64,000 nt of DNA from Cyprinodon diabolis. Taxonomy: Eukaryota > Chordata > Actinopteri > Cyprinodontiformes > Cyprinodontidae. The notes under the pieces are model-generated. The model had not been told where the DNA came from and searched no databases. It saw nothing but the letters and a program-made list of their open reading frames with translations. Both the position numbers and the translations under genes were made by a program. Shown here piece after piece: positions 1-11,370 of this stretch. The number at the start of each line of letters is the position of its first letter. Positions within the stretch are counted from its first letter, which is position 1. The stretch covers positions 15,580,164 to 15,644,163 of the forward strand of contig CM060062.1 in assembly GCA_030533445.1 (NCBI GenBank), in the 5' to 3' direction.

Positions 1-378
1 CAGAGTTAGAAGCTCCAGAAGTGGAGTTTGAAATACAACTTGAAAAAATTCTCTTGTCTCCCAAGAGTGTTCATACATACGGGTCAAAAAGCTGGAAATT
101 TAACATGTAACTTGCTTTGTAGAAAGACCAGGTCTGAGCTTCTAAGATACTCTTGCAGAGAATCACAAGCAGCCTGCCAGGTTCCATTCATTTTAATGTG
201 TTTGGATTGCTACAGACGTCATACAACTCACTTTTTTGAACTGATACATAAACAGATCCAATGTGTTCTAGCCTTTGCTCTAAAAGAAACATAAGTATTT
301 GCCGTTATCGGAGAATTTCCTCTAACAGGAGTCTGACAGATGAATTAGAGGGCAGACAGCCTTTAGGACTAACCTAAT
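1..378. other. No feature recognised
   Basis: This is probably intron DNA downstream of exon 2 in the sema3e-like gene. No exon, repeat family or RNA gene could be identified. Confidence 0.4.
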
Positions 379-1061
379 TGTTGGGATCTGGAGCTGTACC
401 ACCTTCCTCCAGCAGAGTGCGCCGTGGGTCTCCTGGAGCTGGAGCTTTCCAGCACACCTGAGACGCATCTACTCATCAGGAGACCTCTCCTTTATAACCA
501 GCTGCCAGACCTTCCTTAGCAACCTGAGCCTCTGAAACTGAAATAATCTAGTTGTCTCTGTTGAGAGATCAGATTCTAACTCTTCTCTGTTTTTGCCTCA
601 CAGGAAACCTGTCTCTAGCCTGAAGCTCTGGGTGAGCTTAACCTGCCAATCTGCCCTGGTGAACCAAACCTGAAGATTCCTATGTGGATTCCCCTGCTGC
701 TCTTGGTGAAGAGCTGGAAACTCATATCAAGGTCTGCCATTCAAAGTCAGAAGTTAGACGCTGCAGCTGGTCGTATCCTCTGCTGAACCAACAGTCTCTG
801 GACCCAACAGTTCCCTCTCTCTCAAAGAGAAGCTTGGACCCCGTCAAGGTAGAATCTGAATAATCAAGAACTCATAACTCATCTGCCTGCTCCACTAACC
901 AAACTATCATCTCTGCAGACTTCAGTGAACCTGCCCGGACCAGTTCCAGAACCAGTACATTATCTTGTGTTGTTGAAACTTTCAATAAACTCTGTTATAC
1001 TTTTTACCCAGCCTCCGTTGTGTTCTGCATGTGGGCTAAGAACCTTAAACCCATCATGACA
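379..1061 (+). mobile_element. Solo LTR, Ty3/gypsy-type retrotransposon
   Basis: The element starts TGTTGGGATC and ends ATGACA, and is flanked by a perfect 5-bp duplication CTAAT (374-378 and 1062-1066). It is 683 bp with no internal domain. Inside are a TATA-like TTTATAA near 490 and an AATAAA polyadenylation signal at 984-989, which set the plus orientation. The TG...CA ends, 5-bp duplication and polymerase II signals fit an LTR left after recombination between two LTRs. The gypsy assignment is from the 5-bp duplication and general fish experience, not from coding sequence. Confidence 0.82.
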
Positions 1062-1066
1062 CTAAT

Positions 1067-1801
1067 GACGTCTTCTTTAGATACAAGTAATGTAATATTT
1101 AAAAAGTATTTCAAATACAACATTTTCTTGCTCTTTCCTGTCTTTAACAAAAGATCTGCTTTAAAGTTTATATTTCATGTGTTTTTGCTATTAATTTTTA
1201 ACTGAAATGATTTATGAGAAGGTCCATCTTTACAGATTTTTTGTATTTAGGAAGATACAAATGTTTTGGCTAAAAATAAGAGACAGCGAATTTGACATTA
1301 AATTGACTAGAAAGCAACTATTCACAGACCAAAAACAACTACAGTACAGGTAGTATAGGTTGATACTAAAGGAGGGATTGGTGGACATTTATAAATGTTT
1401 TTAATAAATGTGCTATTCTGTCATCCTTTTCTGTTTGCTGAAATATGATCTTTAAATGACTTGTGCATAATATTTTCCACATTTCACCCATGAGCACTGA
1501 TATAAAATGATATGTCTACTCACGTTTGACCCCGACTCCCTATTTATGCATGATTTATAGCAGAGTACTCTTAAACAGATGTTCTGTATACATGAACAAT
1601 ACTGGAAAAAAATCTAAACCCACAGTGCCTCATTACTAATATATCATTCTTCAGACTGGGACCAGTTGCAGAATGACTGGAAGTTATATAAATATGTGAC
1701 TTAATGTGTAGTGAAAGTATACAATACAATGTACAGCACTAATTGCAGCAGAAAACTTGCTTTGGATAAAAATACTTTCAACACTGTTTATCAAAACATA
1801 C
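1067..1801. other. Intron DNA next to exon 2, nothing recognised
   Basis: AT-rich sequence between the solo LTR and the exon 2 donor. It was searched on the minus strand for semaphorin exon 3 without success. Confidence 0.4.
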
Positions 1802-1962
1802 CTCTTTGGATTCAGTGCTGATGGGACTCAGTAGGAGAGAGTAAAGGACATCTTTACCCCCCAGGAAGAGCCGATCTCGGTACTCATCAAGAAAGACAGC
1901 ACTGAGAGACAGTTGGCCATCATGGCCACTGAAGAGGGAGGACCTGTTGGTGGACAGCAGGT
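1802..1962 (-). CDS. sema3e: Class 3 semaphorin (sema3e-like), coding exon 2, start of sema domain
   Basis: This exon encodes 54 residues at the N-terminal edge of the sema beta-propeller. It follows a good acceptor (pyrimidine-rich, CTTTCTGCAG) and ends in phase 0 at GAG before donor GTATGT. Visible features are DLLSTNRSSLF, then FLDEYRDRLFLGGKD, then VLYSLLLSPIS and a terminal SKE. The LDEY-x-x-RLF-x-GG-x-D pattern and the 54-residue length match Sema3 exon 2. The GG-x-D and YSL wording is closer to Sema3E than to 3A, 3B, 3C, 3D or 3F as I remember those families. The next exon, which should begin with an IxWP-like motif, was not found in 1-1801 and probably lies off the left edge. The Asn in NRSS is a potential N-glycosylation site. 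The gene is therefore partial here, truncated by the window and not visibly broken. Confidence 0.88.
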
Positions 1963-4802
1963 CTGCAGAAAGAATAAAGCAAAAACGGTTAACAGCAATT
2001 AAAGCAGCATGCTTTGTTTTGCTATTGTTGACATTGACAAACAGACACATTTAATCACAAACGTTTTTCTCTTGAAATAAATTATCCTTTTATGTTCTCC
2101 TCACAGAATTTGGACACAAGCAGGCTCTCAGCATTTACAGGGAAACATGTATGCAATTATCTAAATATTCAGCTCAGCATTTAATGCATTTAGTTTGAGG
2201 TTAAGAAGTTAAATATCAAGCTCTAAAATAATTTCCATATGCTCAATTCATATTAGCTCCTATCTTATGGGTTTTCCTTGGGTTTTATTAAATGTCTGCC
2301 TATTTTTTTAATCTGCCTAAAAATCTACAATGGGGATTTGTTTTGACACTAAACATACAGCTACTATGGCTATTTACTCAAACCCAGCAGGTCAATTGTG
2401 ATATTATAGGGATTGCTTCTGTTGAACTATACAAATGACACACTTAGTGTCACTAAACCAGGATCCCTTTACCACAGATCTATTTGTTTTACATTAATGC
2501 CTTCCATCTGTGTAGAATACAAATAACCAAATAATCTTCCAGTTCTTAGGGCATTAACAAGCCAGTAATCTATTTGGTCAAACCAGTCTGGAGGAAACCT
2601 AAAACAAACAGGCCTCTGACATTCAATATGGTCTTATCTACACAATAATAAACAATAAGAGGAAAATATTCCCTCTAAAAAGCATTTAGAGTGGCTCTTT
2701 TTTTATTCTTTAATGATCCAGCATTTTAGTCAAACATGCTATGTTTCCTGTTTGATTCGACTTTCTGTCCAACTAATAAAGTGAGAAAGCGATATACATA
2801 CAAGGTTATTTTATTTCTTTTGAAATGAAACAGAAATGACTGTCGCTTGATATGTGGTTTCCAATGTTACTTAGTAAATCTAAATAAATTTTGAGTAGTA
2901 CAGCGATCCTAATGACTAACAGGTTTATAGAGAGCAGATGAGATAAAAAAATCTAACACCAAAACCAAGCACAAACTCTCTCTTTGGTCAGACCTATACC
3001 CACAGTAAATGTAACAGTAGCTATTAACTCAGCATTTTCACTATTGTTTTATCTAGACTTCACAAAAGGAAACATTACTAGGTCTAATTTAAAGTAAAAT
3101 ATTTTGTTTGCTACCTGGTGTGTTTGCAAATGACATCTCTTTAGTTTCTTCCTAGAAAATGCTAAAGGAATACAGGACACAAAAATCTGCATCTGAATTA
3201 GAGAATTGCTTCAGCATAGTGAAGCACAAGGATCATCAACTATCAGTGAAATTTAACTGATCGTAACTCATCCTCAGTTACTTCACAGTTAAGGTCAGAA
3301 GCAAAAACTCAAATCTAATTAAGTCTATAGGGAGGTTAAACTAGCCTGTACCACCTTAAGTCACACTGTGAAAGTTTCCTTTTAGTGAAGACAAGGGACA
3401 AAAACGTAAAGGGGAAAAATATTCAACATACACATTTAAATGACAAATAAAGTAGATGTGAAATTGAAAGAAAAAACTGTCATGTGTGCAATTAAAAGTA
3501 TGAAGACAACATATTTTCTTTAACTAAGAAGCAGTTTGGGAGTCAAAAGGTTGACTTTACAGCTCTGCAGTTGTGGTAAAGTTGACATGACTTTAAGTTC
3601 AGATAGACAAAGGGGTCTTCACTTATCATCTAACAACCACTGCTTGACACAAGCTCATCCTGCTTCTACTCTTTAAGTTGACTCTTTCTTTATCTGTCAA
3701 CATGAAGATGTGGGCAAAAAAAAAAAATCTTGTGACAAAATGTCATCTAACTGTCAAAGCCCCGCTGATATAGATGGGGGTCAGAATCACCTTTCTGTTC
3801 ATCCCTCATCACTTATCTGTCACACTCCCTCTCTTTCAACCCAATACACCCTTGCTAACAGACTCATGCAAACACAAGGATGGTGAAAATGGGGCTTGAG
3901 TCACTCAGCACTTGGTGAGCCGTATTGACAGAGTGAAGCTGGAAGACTCCGTCACACCTTGTCCATCACTGTGGCTTTACAGAAAAACAATGGATCTGTT
4001 TTTATAAGAGATCTCACTTTCTCACACTCATGAGCTTCCAAACTGGGCCAGAAATGTCCCACTTGGGCAGCAAGATAATATTATTTCATTTATTTGTTTC
4101 CCGTCAATTTGCTTGTTTTAGAACCTTTCATTTATTGTATTAGCGACCTACTGTGTACCTCTCAACTAAAAGCCTCACATGGGATTGTTTTCAGCCACTG
4201 ACAGATATCAGGAGGAAAATGCTGGTATACAGGGCCTTGTAAAAGCAAACCAAGCACAAAGAGGGAGGGAAATTGTGTTTGGCCAAATTTTCTTTGTTGT
4301 ATTTCTTCATGGCAACAAATCTATTACAGCTATAAAGACTGTTTATTTTCCTTGAAATGAGGCCGCATTTGTGAGAAAAACGTATTTAACTGTAGAGTGG
4401 CAGAGCCGAGTATATGTGCCACTCCCAAGAAAACATTACCAGTCTCCCCCAGTGCCAAACGCCTTTCTCTGCCATTAATTCTTGCTGGGGTCATTTATTG
4501 CATTGGAAGAAGTTTGAAGACACAAGTTTTTTGGGCATTCAACAGTTTATTAATTTTACCAACAGGGATGGAAAATTGCATCGAATAACCAGGCACAACC
4601 AAGACAGCCTGAAGCCTCCTTTAGCCTCCTCAAAAAGCATTAGATACAAACTATTTGGTTGTATTTGTCTGTCTATTCACAGCATAGCCACCTTGATCTA
4701 AATTTTTAATGTGTTTCAGACCATGACAAGCAGACAGGCTGCTGCGTCCTCTAACTAGCTTCTAGTGGTAATCTCTGATAAACTGTTCTGTTGGGGCAAC
4801 CA
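1963..4802. other. Intron 1 DNA, no repeat or exon recognised
   Basis: AT-rich, apparently unique sequence. Open frames at 4397-4701 have no recognisable motif and overlap in two frames, so they are taken as chance. Confidence 0.4.
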
Positions 4803-4806
4803 TTAA

Positions 4807-5716
4807 AGGAATAGTACAACCAAAACATGATTAGCCTTCACTTTCTACTCACCCCCATGCTGAACAACACTCTGGAGTACTTTTTTGATATCTCAAATGC
4901 ATCTGGAGATCTGGGAGGCTTCTTGCTGTCTGCTGGCATTCAAATAATGGAGCTCATGGTGCCCGAGGCAGAAAGGTCCATAAAAGTCCACAAAAAACGT
5001 GTCAATATTCCTCCATACTGCTCGTCCAATGTATTCCAAGTGTCCTGAGTTGGTAGCGTCCATAATTTACTCGAAACAAAGTCATTTAGAATGTTTTTAG
5101 AGCATAAACAGTAGTGTATAGGATTTCCTAAAAGCGTGCGCCTGCGAGTTCACGAGTCTACGGAAACCGCGGCAGACCAAGCCAGATGAAAGTGCGCATT
5201 CAGCGTCTGCTCTTGATAATGCAAGCGTAGAAGAAGAAATTTGCTGTTTACCTGTGCAAAGAAAGAAACAACGAAAGAAAAATGTCTGAGGACTTCAGTG
5301 TTGAGGAAGAGCATGAGTTCTTTGCCGAGCTGAATGCGCACTTTTATCTGGTTTGGTCTGCCGCAGTTTCCATAGACTCGTGAATGCGCTTTTAGGAAAT
5401 CCTATACACTACTGTTTATGCTCTAAAAACATTCTAAATTACTTAGTTTCGAGTAAATTATGGACCCTACCCACTCAGGACACTTGGAATACATTGGACG
5501 AGCAGTATGGAGGAATATTGACACGTTTTTTGTGGACTTTTATGGACCTTTCTGCCTCGGGCGCCATAACCTCCATTATTTGAATGTCAGCAGACAGCAA
5601 GAAGCCTCCCAGATCTCCAGATGCATTTGAGACATCAAAAAAGTACTCCAGAGTGTTGTTCAGCATGGGGGTGAGTAGAAAATGAAGGCTAATCATGTTT
5701 TGGGTGTACTATTCCT
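4807..5716. mobile_element. Palindromic fold-back DNA transposon with TTAA target sites
   Basis: TTAA at 4803-4806 and 5717-5720 flanks a 910-bp element that starts AGGAATAGTAC and ends in its complement. The left arm (4807 to about 5203) is repeated in inverted orientation at about 5330-5716, with only scattered mismatches and a small insertion near 5137-5149. The loop is about 125 bp. TTAA targets with AG...CT ends fit Kolobok-type elements (the fish ANGEL-like group); piggyBac is the alternative. Mirror-image 73-codon frames at 4827-5048 (+) and 5475-5696 (-) are two readings of the same arm and not genes. Confidence 0.85.
5282..5383 (+). other. Short acidic reading frame at the centre of the palindrome
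   Basis: From an ATG at 5282, 33 codons read MSEDFSVEEEHEFFAELNA and on into the right arm before a stop at 5381-5383. Upstream is CpG-containing DNA. The acidic N-terminus could be the remnant first exon of a transposase or of a captured gene. No family is recognised and it may have no function. Confidence 0.25.
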
Positions 5717-5720
5717 TTAA

Positions 5721-6950
5721 CATATCAAGGATGAAGATCAGTTTTAGGATATAGAGGTATTGCCACTAAAGAATAAAACTTTAAATCACTCGACAAGGGG
5801 ATTTCTTCATATAATAACAATCCTTGTTTTCTTAGGCAGGAAGAGACCATCCAACACCATCATGCTCCCTTAGCCAAAAGCTGCTTGGTATTGGGAGACA
5901 TATTATGCCAAGATTTTCAGCTGTCCGCATACCGAACTCTGATGTTAAAACCACCAATGCCAAGGATCACTGATACAACAAAGAAATTATTGTCCAAACA
6001 CATTTTTCTTTTTATTTGAACCTTGAACTTTTTAAGAAACTGTAACATTACAGCCACTTTCTTGTATTTCAATAGTTTTATTTAAGACTCCAAAACAGTA
6101 CAGCCATGGTGTTAAGTGAAAGTAAGCAAATACATTTTATATGTGATTCTAATGTAAAGAGATGTGAGAAACTTTAGGAATTATAAATAGTTTTGCAAGT
6201 TACTGTAACTGTTCAAAAAAGAGACGGTTTAAATCTCTTAGGTGAAAAAAAAATAATACATGGTTTTAGGTAGACAAAGAATACACCTGGAATTTTGTTA
6301 AAAATGTATCATAATACATAATAGATTATATAGAAAAATTGCAGATTAGCTTATAAAACCTCCTCATTAACCATAACAAAGAGCTAGCTGAAGTGTTGTG
6401 AAAACATTTTTAGTATTTAAAAACATATAAGCTGTTTCTCTGATACATTTCCCTCAAACCATTAAATTAAAGACCAATATGATTCAGAAACATTGGTAAA
6501 AAAAAAAAAAGTCTTATGTAATGTTCCATAACCGTGAATTATAATTATTTCTACAAAAACACCGTTATTAGTCAACAGTGGGAGGAAGACTTCAGAGGTA
6601 GAACATTAAAGCTTCTGGCGATACAATAATGAGGGAAAAGGAAGCAGGGAGGCAACAGGGATTTTCAAAGTGGGAAGAAAAATAAGTTAAAGCAAGAACA
6701 GGAAAGTTAGAAAGAAATTGACGCAAATGTGGTCATTAGATGCAGCAGAGTCAGAAAATAATGAGCTGAGGGAAGATAAAGAAGAATCCAGAAAAGACCA
6801 CTGTGTAAAAGATTCATCTCAAAACATCTACCACATGTCATCGTGCTTTACCTCAGATGATGAAAATGTGTCACTGACATTGATTTTATTTCAAACAGAG
6901 CTTGTAGTGCTTATATTCTTATATTGTATCACATAAAGAATAATGTTATA
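5721..6950. other. Intron 1 DNA, nothing recognised
   Basis: AT-rich sequence with short A runs. The open frame at 6718-6936 is hydrophilic and unrecognised, and is judged to be chance. Confidence 0.4.
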
Positions 6951-6952
6951 GG

Positions 6953-7205
6953 CTGCTCAGTGGGGCAGTGGATAGCACTGGGTTCTCTCTGGGTACTCCG
7001 GCTTCCTCCCACAGTCCAAAAACATGACTGTTAGGTTAATTGGCTTCTCTAAATTCTCCTTAGGTGTGAGTGTGTGTGAATGGTTGTCCTGTTTGTCTCT
7101 GTGTTGGCCTGCGATGGACTGGCGACCTGTCCGCATGATGCTGGAGACTAGCATCCCTCACAACCCCGTTTGGGATAAGCTTGACGGAAATGGATGGTAT
7201 TAATT
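6953..7205 (+). repeat. tRNA-derived teleost SINE, internally deleted
   Basis: The head GCTCAGTGGGGCAGTGGA resembles an RNA polymerase III A box. The sequence then jumps to the body (GGTACTCCGGCTTCCTCCC, ACTGGCGACCTGTCC) and ends in GGAAATGGATGG, the usual tail of this widespread fish SINE. The B box and part of the body are missing. Related copies lie at 17600-17790 (minus) and 17993-18285 (plus). Confidence 0.75.
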
Positions 7206-7721
7206 ATAGGAATACATTTGCTAACATATTGTTAAAAAATTACCGTGTACTTTCATAATACCAATCTTTGTTTATGTCCAAGTATCAAGATAAGACTTCA
7301 GAGTACTTTTACAGACTAATGGAAAATCGTAAAAGTGTCTGGAGTGATAATACACAAAGGGACCACATAGAAAAGAGGATAATTTATAGGGCACAGCATA
7401 GAGTTTAGTATTTTACGACATGAAGACAGTATTTCCGTTGGCAGTTTAATGTCTTGGATCCATAATCTTTCTCTGTTCTTGGGAAATATATACGATTACC
7501 TCAGATATATCAACATTTTCCATCTATCTTTGTGCTGGCTATTTTGGACCGCTACACAGCAGCTTATGTTATCTGAAATGCTTTCCTGTAGTAGCCTTTT
7601 TAATGTAATGCAATATCTCAAATGTTAGTTTTAAGAAGCATATAGTAAAAAAATAACTCAGTTTATCTGCCAAGTACTCATACTTATTAGTTTTCTTTTT
7701 TGCACATTTTAAAAAGAGTCA

Positions 7722-8004
7722 ATACTGCAAAAACAATCTAGAAATAAGTCAGCATTTCTTAAATTAAGTGTATTTACCCTTAATTTGATTGGGTTAATAG
7801 GATGATTTGTCTATGGAATTAGTATTTTTACTAATAAAATAACATAATTAGATAATATGCACTTAATAAAATACAATGCAATAGTTTTTTCTTATTTTAA
7901 ATGTAAATTGTCTTGTTCCATTGGCAAATTTTCTCAATTACCTTTTCAATTCAAGAACAAAAGTAATTACTTTAAGAAAAAATGAAAGACATTTTTTTTT
8001 TTCC
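7722..8004 (+). repeat. CACTA-like MITE, copy 1
   Basis: The element begins ACTGCAAAAACAATCTAGAA and contains the phrase TGTCTTGTTCCATTGGCAAA, shared with copies at 57183-57442 (plus) and 30999-31245 (minus). Cross-comparison of the three gives ends close to CACTGCAAAAA, as in EnSpm/CACTA non-autonomous elements. The right end is eroded into a T run. Confidence 0.65.
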
Positions 8005-8839
8005 CAGAAGATTGATGGACAATTTGTGCTCCATGTAAGAGCAGTAATATAAAAAGCCCACGTTGGTTGATCTTGTGGTCTGACTTTACGCTTACAGCAG
8101 GATGATTATAGGATATTAAGGGGACATTTTCTTGACAATTTAATCCTGGGGGCACGAGCAAACTTTAAAGCAGAATCCCATTTTTGTTTTTTCCTAAATG
8201 GATCTGTACAAGTATTTGATCAATACAGTATGTTTTTCAACTTTCTTGAAAGATCTAGTTTCTTCTCTTTTTACCCATTAAAGGAGAGAGTGTTCTGAGG
8301 AAAATGAATCCTGCTTTATAACCTTCATGTGTTGTAGTATTTATCCTAAACTCATTTGGATGCATAAGCAGAGACGTGTTTAATGTCTACTTCTCTTCCG
8401 CTCCATCTTTAAACCTCATTAATCACTCACTGATATATACATGTCCGTCTCTAACCAGAGCGAAAATGTAAGCACCTTAGAGTACATTACACAAAGAAAC
8501 TAAAATGCCAAACAGAGGAGGAAAGGTGAGCTAACAGCTTCCATGTGTGGCTTGTTATCACTCCAGCAATTCACGGCTTAAAAGTCACACCAGAGTCTAA
8601 CCTCTTCCTCCTCCCCTGTTGACTTTCCATCTGCACCTCTCCTTCTTCAATCAGTTCCTTTTTTCTATTTTCCTCCATGCTCTGTAAATTCATCTTTCAT
8701 GTCCTGTCTTATTATTTCTCTCCTCTTGAAGGATTTTTTTGAATACCATATCTGCAGTTTCATCTGTCCTGTCTGTCTATCTGTCTTCCTGACTCTCTCC
8801 CCTTTGCAACCTGATCTCTTTTCCTTTTTTGTCTTTTTT
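8005..8839. other. Intron 1 DNA, nothing recognised
   Basis: Includes a pyrimidine-rich stretch (8580-8840) with TCTGTCTGTCTATCTGTCTTCC. No exon or known repeat was identified. Confidence 0.4.
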
Positions 8840-9215
8840 ACAATCTAGCGCCTGCACACCATATAGAGCTGCAAACCTCTGACAGCATCCAAGGTAAAAC
8901 ATCTGCCTTCAATGTGTATCACTTCCCCACCGGCAGTGAGCCGACGCTGCTGCCACAAACAGCAGACGTGCCAAACCAAAGCGACAGGCGAGGCAGCATC
9001 TGGTTTCACTGTGTCTCACCTAAGCCCTTGCATCTCCCCGCTGCGAGATCTGCGGCGATGTTTATGCAATCATTTATTCAGTGTTCTGCTTAGTCAGCCC
9101 GCCATGTTGAGATGCCTGTCAGATCTGGCAGAGGGACATGTGGACATCTTATTCACTTTTGTGGCTTGTGGTTTTCCTTTGATGTGGGGGCTTACATGAG
9201 CTCTCCATTACGCAA
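8840..9215. other. GC-richer unique segment, candidate conserved regulatory DNA
   Basis: About 370 bases with balanced composition, no repeat similarity to the rest of the window, and an open frame (8912-9199) lacking splice-site or domain support. Its position in a long first intron makes an enhancer possible. This is inference only. Confidence 0.25.
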
Positions 9216-10067
9216 AGAACAGTACAATGTAATCAAACTGCTGAAATAGGATTAGAAAAAAAATTTGGTTGTGAGGAAAATGACTTTAATAAACATTTGA
9301 GTTTTCTTCCACATGAGTTTAAAATATTTTCTCTGGAAACTCTTATCCACAGCTGTGTTTCTTTCATCCCTTCTTTTTGTAAACTCTTCACTCTGTGTAG
9401 GTGTCCCAGCACTGTTAGGATTTGTTCTGACACTCCAAAAACATGCAGTTTAGGGTCCCCGCTGACTCTAAACGGCATGCAGAGTCAGTTGTTTTCTTAC
9501 CCTGGCTGGGTTTCTATAGTTTGGATGACATTTGAATATGATGGGCCAGGAAACACCCAATGCTGCCAATATGAGGTTTTTCTTATGCTAAGATATCTAT
9601 TTACAATTCTTATTCAATAGGATATAAATCCTCAAAACTAAATTGAACAAACGTGATCACTGGAAATCTGCTATAAAGTTTCTAAAGTCATTAAATTTGG
9701 ATGCAAGGGAAAGTCCCTCAGATATTCAAAACCTGTTGTGATGTATTGGCCCTCAGCTGTTGAGGAGAGCTTCAATGCATTTCTCTGGGTAGAGGGAAAC
9801 TCACATTTAGGAAACAGCTGGAACACTAAGAGTAATAGCAGACTGCAGACTTTTTATGCACCTGATTACCTCAATATACACATTTCATGATAATAATATT
9901 TTACCACATTAGAAAACAAAAACCTTTAAGCAGTGTAATTCACCCAAATAAAGCACATATTTAATTGTTTCCTATTTAAAATGAGGAAGTTTGTGTGTGT
10001 GTGCTGCTATCATTCATTGTAAAATTCGACCAATGTTGAATAGTTTGACTCTTCCAGGATTCAAAGG
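9216..10067. other. Intron 1 DNA, nothing recognised
   Basis: Overlapping open frames on both strands at 9233-9620 show no family motif. A short GT run occurs near 9990-10002. Confidence 0.4.
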
Positions 10068-10075
10068 GTGGATTG

Positions 10076-11042
10076 TAGGGCTGGGCGATAATTCAATAAC
10101 GATATATATCGATCGATAGACGTGTGGCGCAATAGAAAAAAGGAGGGTCGATAAAAGTTCGATAAAAAAGAAACGCAGTTTTCCTTCCTTCTCAATGTAG
10201 CCTAGCATGTAGGTTTATGCTAGTCACTGCTTCCTCCCAACCAATCACAATCGCGGACCCAGGCACGCCGTCACCAAGCGCCGCCCTCTCAAACCACAAC
10301 ACAGAGCACATGCAGATGTCGCAGCAAGGAGAGGCGGAGGAAATTGTTCCAAAGAAGGGTTTTTGTAGTTCGGCAGTTTGGCAGTATTTCGGTCATGGCA
10401 AGTCGGACAAAAAACAAACCACAGTCATCTGTAAAATGTGTCGGGAACCAGTGAAAACGAAGTCTGATAACACAACCAACTTTTTTTTTTTTTTATCATC
10501 TCAGCCGCTCACACCCGCAGGAGTACGAGCTGTGTAGGCCCCGCCACGATTCTCCTCCGAGGAATCTTCAGGAATTTCGGGAAAATATATATATTTTTTC
10601 AGTTCTGGGCAGTTTCCCACATAGTTCTAACAATTGAGATAAAAATGCTGAGGGGCCAGAAACTTCAAAGTAATAACTCAGGTTAAAGCAGGAAACGGGG
10701 GCGGCGGTGGGGGGCATTTATTTATTTGTTATATTTATTTTGGTCACTTTTCTGGTCACTTTAGTTTATTCTTTGTCAGTATTTAATAACATAACCCAGG
10801 TCTCTTAAGTTATTTTTCTTTAAAACAATTCTGTTATGGTTAAAAAAGTTGGTTAAATAAAGATTTAATTCGAAGTCTGTGTTTGTGTTTTTTGTTAAAA
10901 TTAAATCATTTAGCAATATTATAAAAAGTCCAGGCAGAGCTGCACATAAAATATGGTTTCAAATCTTTTCAATAATTATCGATATCGATCAATATGCATT
11001 TTTTTTTATCGATAAGCTTTTTTTCTATATCGCCCAGCCCTA
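10076..11042 (+). mobile_element. Internally deleted hAT transposon
   Basis: Perfect 15-bp terminal inverted repeats TAGGGCTGGGCGATA lie at both ends and a perfect 8-bp duplication GTGGATTG flanks them (10068-10075 and 11043-11050), diagnostic of the hAT superfamily. Both ends carry many ATCGAT motifs. The 967-bp body keeps the 5' end of a transposase gene (see 10217-10537) and a distal AATAAA near 10855, but the catalytic region is missing. It is therefore a deletion derivative of a larger autonomous element. Confidence 0.93.
10217..10537 (+). pseudogene. hAT transposase N-terminus with BED-type zinc finger, broken
   Basis: The 106-codon frame contains SSAVWQYFGHGKSDKKQTTV then CKMC, the aromatic lead-in and Cys pair of a BED zinc finger, which binds DNA in hAT transposases. 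After KSDNTTN the frame enters a T run (10482-10495) and loses register. The expected His pair is visible only in another frame just downstream (HLSRSH). The finger is therefore frameshifted at the homopolymer, and the RNase H-like DDE core and dimerisation domain are absent. The start at 10217 is uncertain; the ATG at 10310-10320 (before SQQGEAEE) is equally plausible. Not functional as transposase. Confidence 0.8.
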
Positions 11043-11262
11043 GTGGATTGTTCTGTCATTTCCAGGCAATAGCTAAAAATCCTTTGTTTTACGTGTATTA
11101 ACCTGACCTCTGCTCTTCCTCTTCATAGCTATTGTTAGTAATTTCAAAAACTGACTAAATGTCTTACTGGCAAATGTTTGGAAATTTTCCAACCACCCTT
11201 TCCTGTAAACCCAAATGATTCCAGAAAGGGCAACTCCTGCCTATATTTTGTCATTTGCACAT

Positions 11263-11370
11263 TTAGACTTAGACTTAGATTTAGATAGTCTTTGTTGTCA
11301 TTTTGTACACACAGAGTGTATACAAAATAAAATGTTATTTCGTTTAGTACAGCTCTCAAGACATTTCCAT
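11263..11370 (+). repeat. Dispersed repeat fragment, copy 1
   Basis: CTTAGACTTAGA is followed by a segment that reads TTGTCATTTTGTACACACAG and then TACAAAATAAAATG and GTACAGCT. A diverged copy lies at 34969-35062. It resembles a common fish dispersed repeat, but I cannot name the family. The following 11427-11600 segment may belong to the same or a neighbouring element. Confidence 0.5.

Noticed and set aside
4827..5696. Two 73-codon frames on opposite strands with almost the same protein
   Set aside because: They are mirror readings of the two arms of the palindromic transposon.
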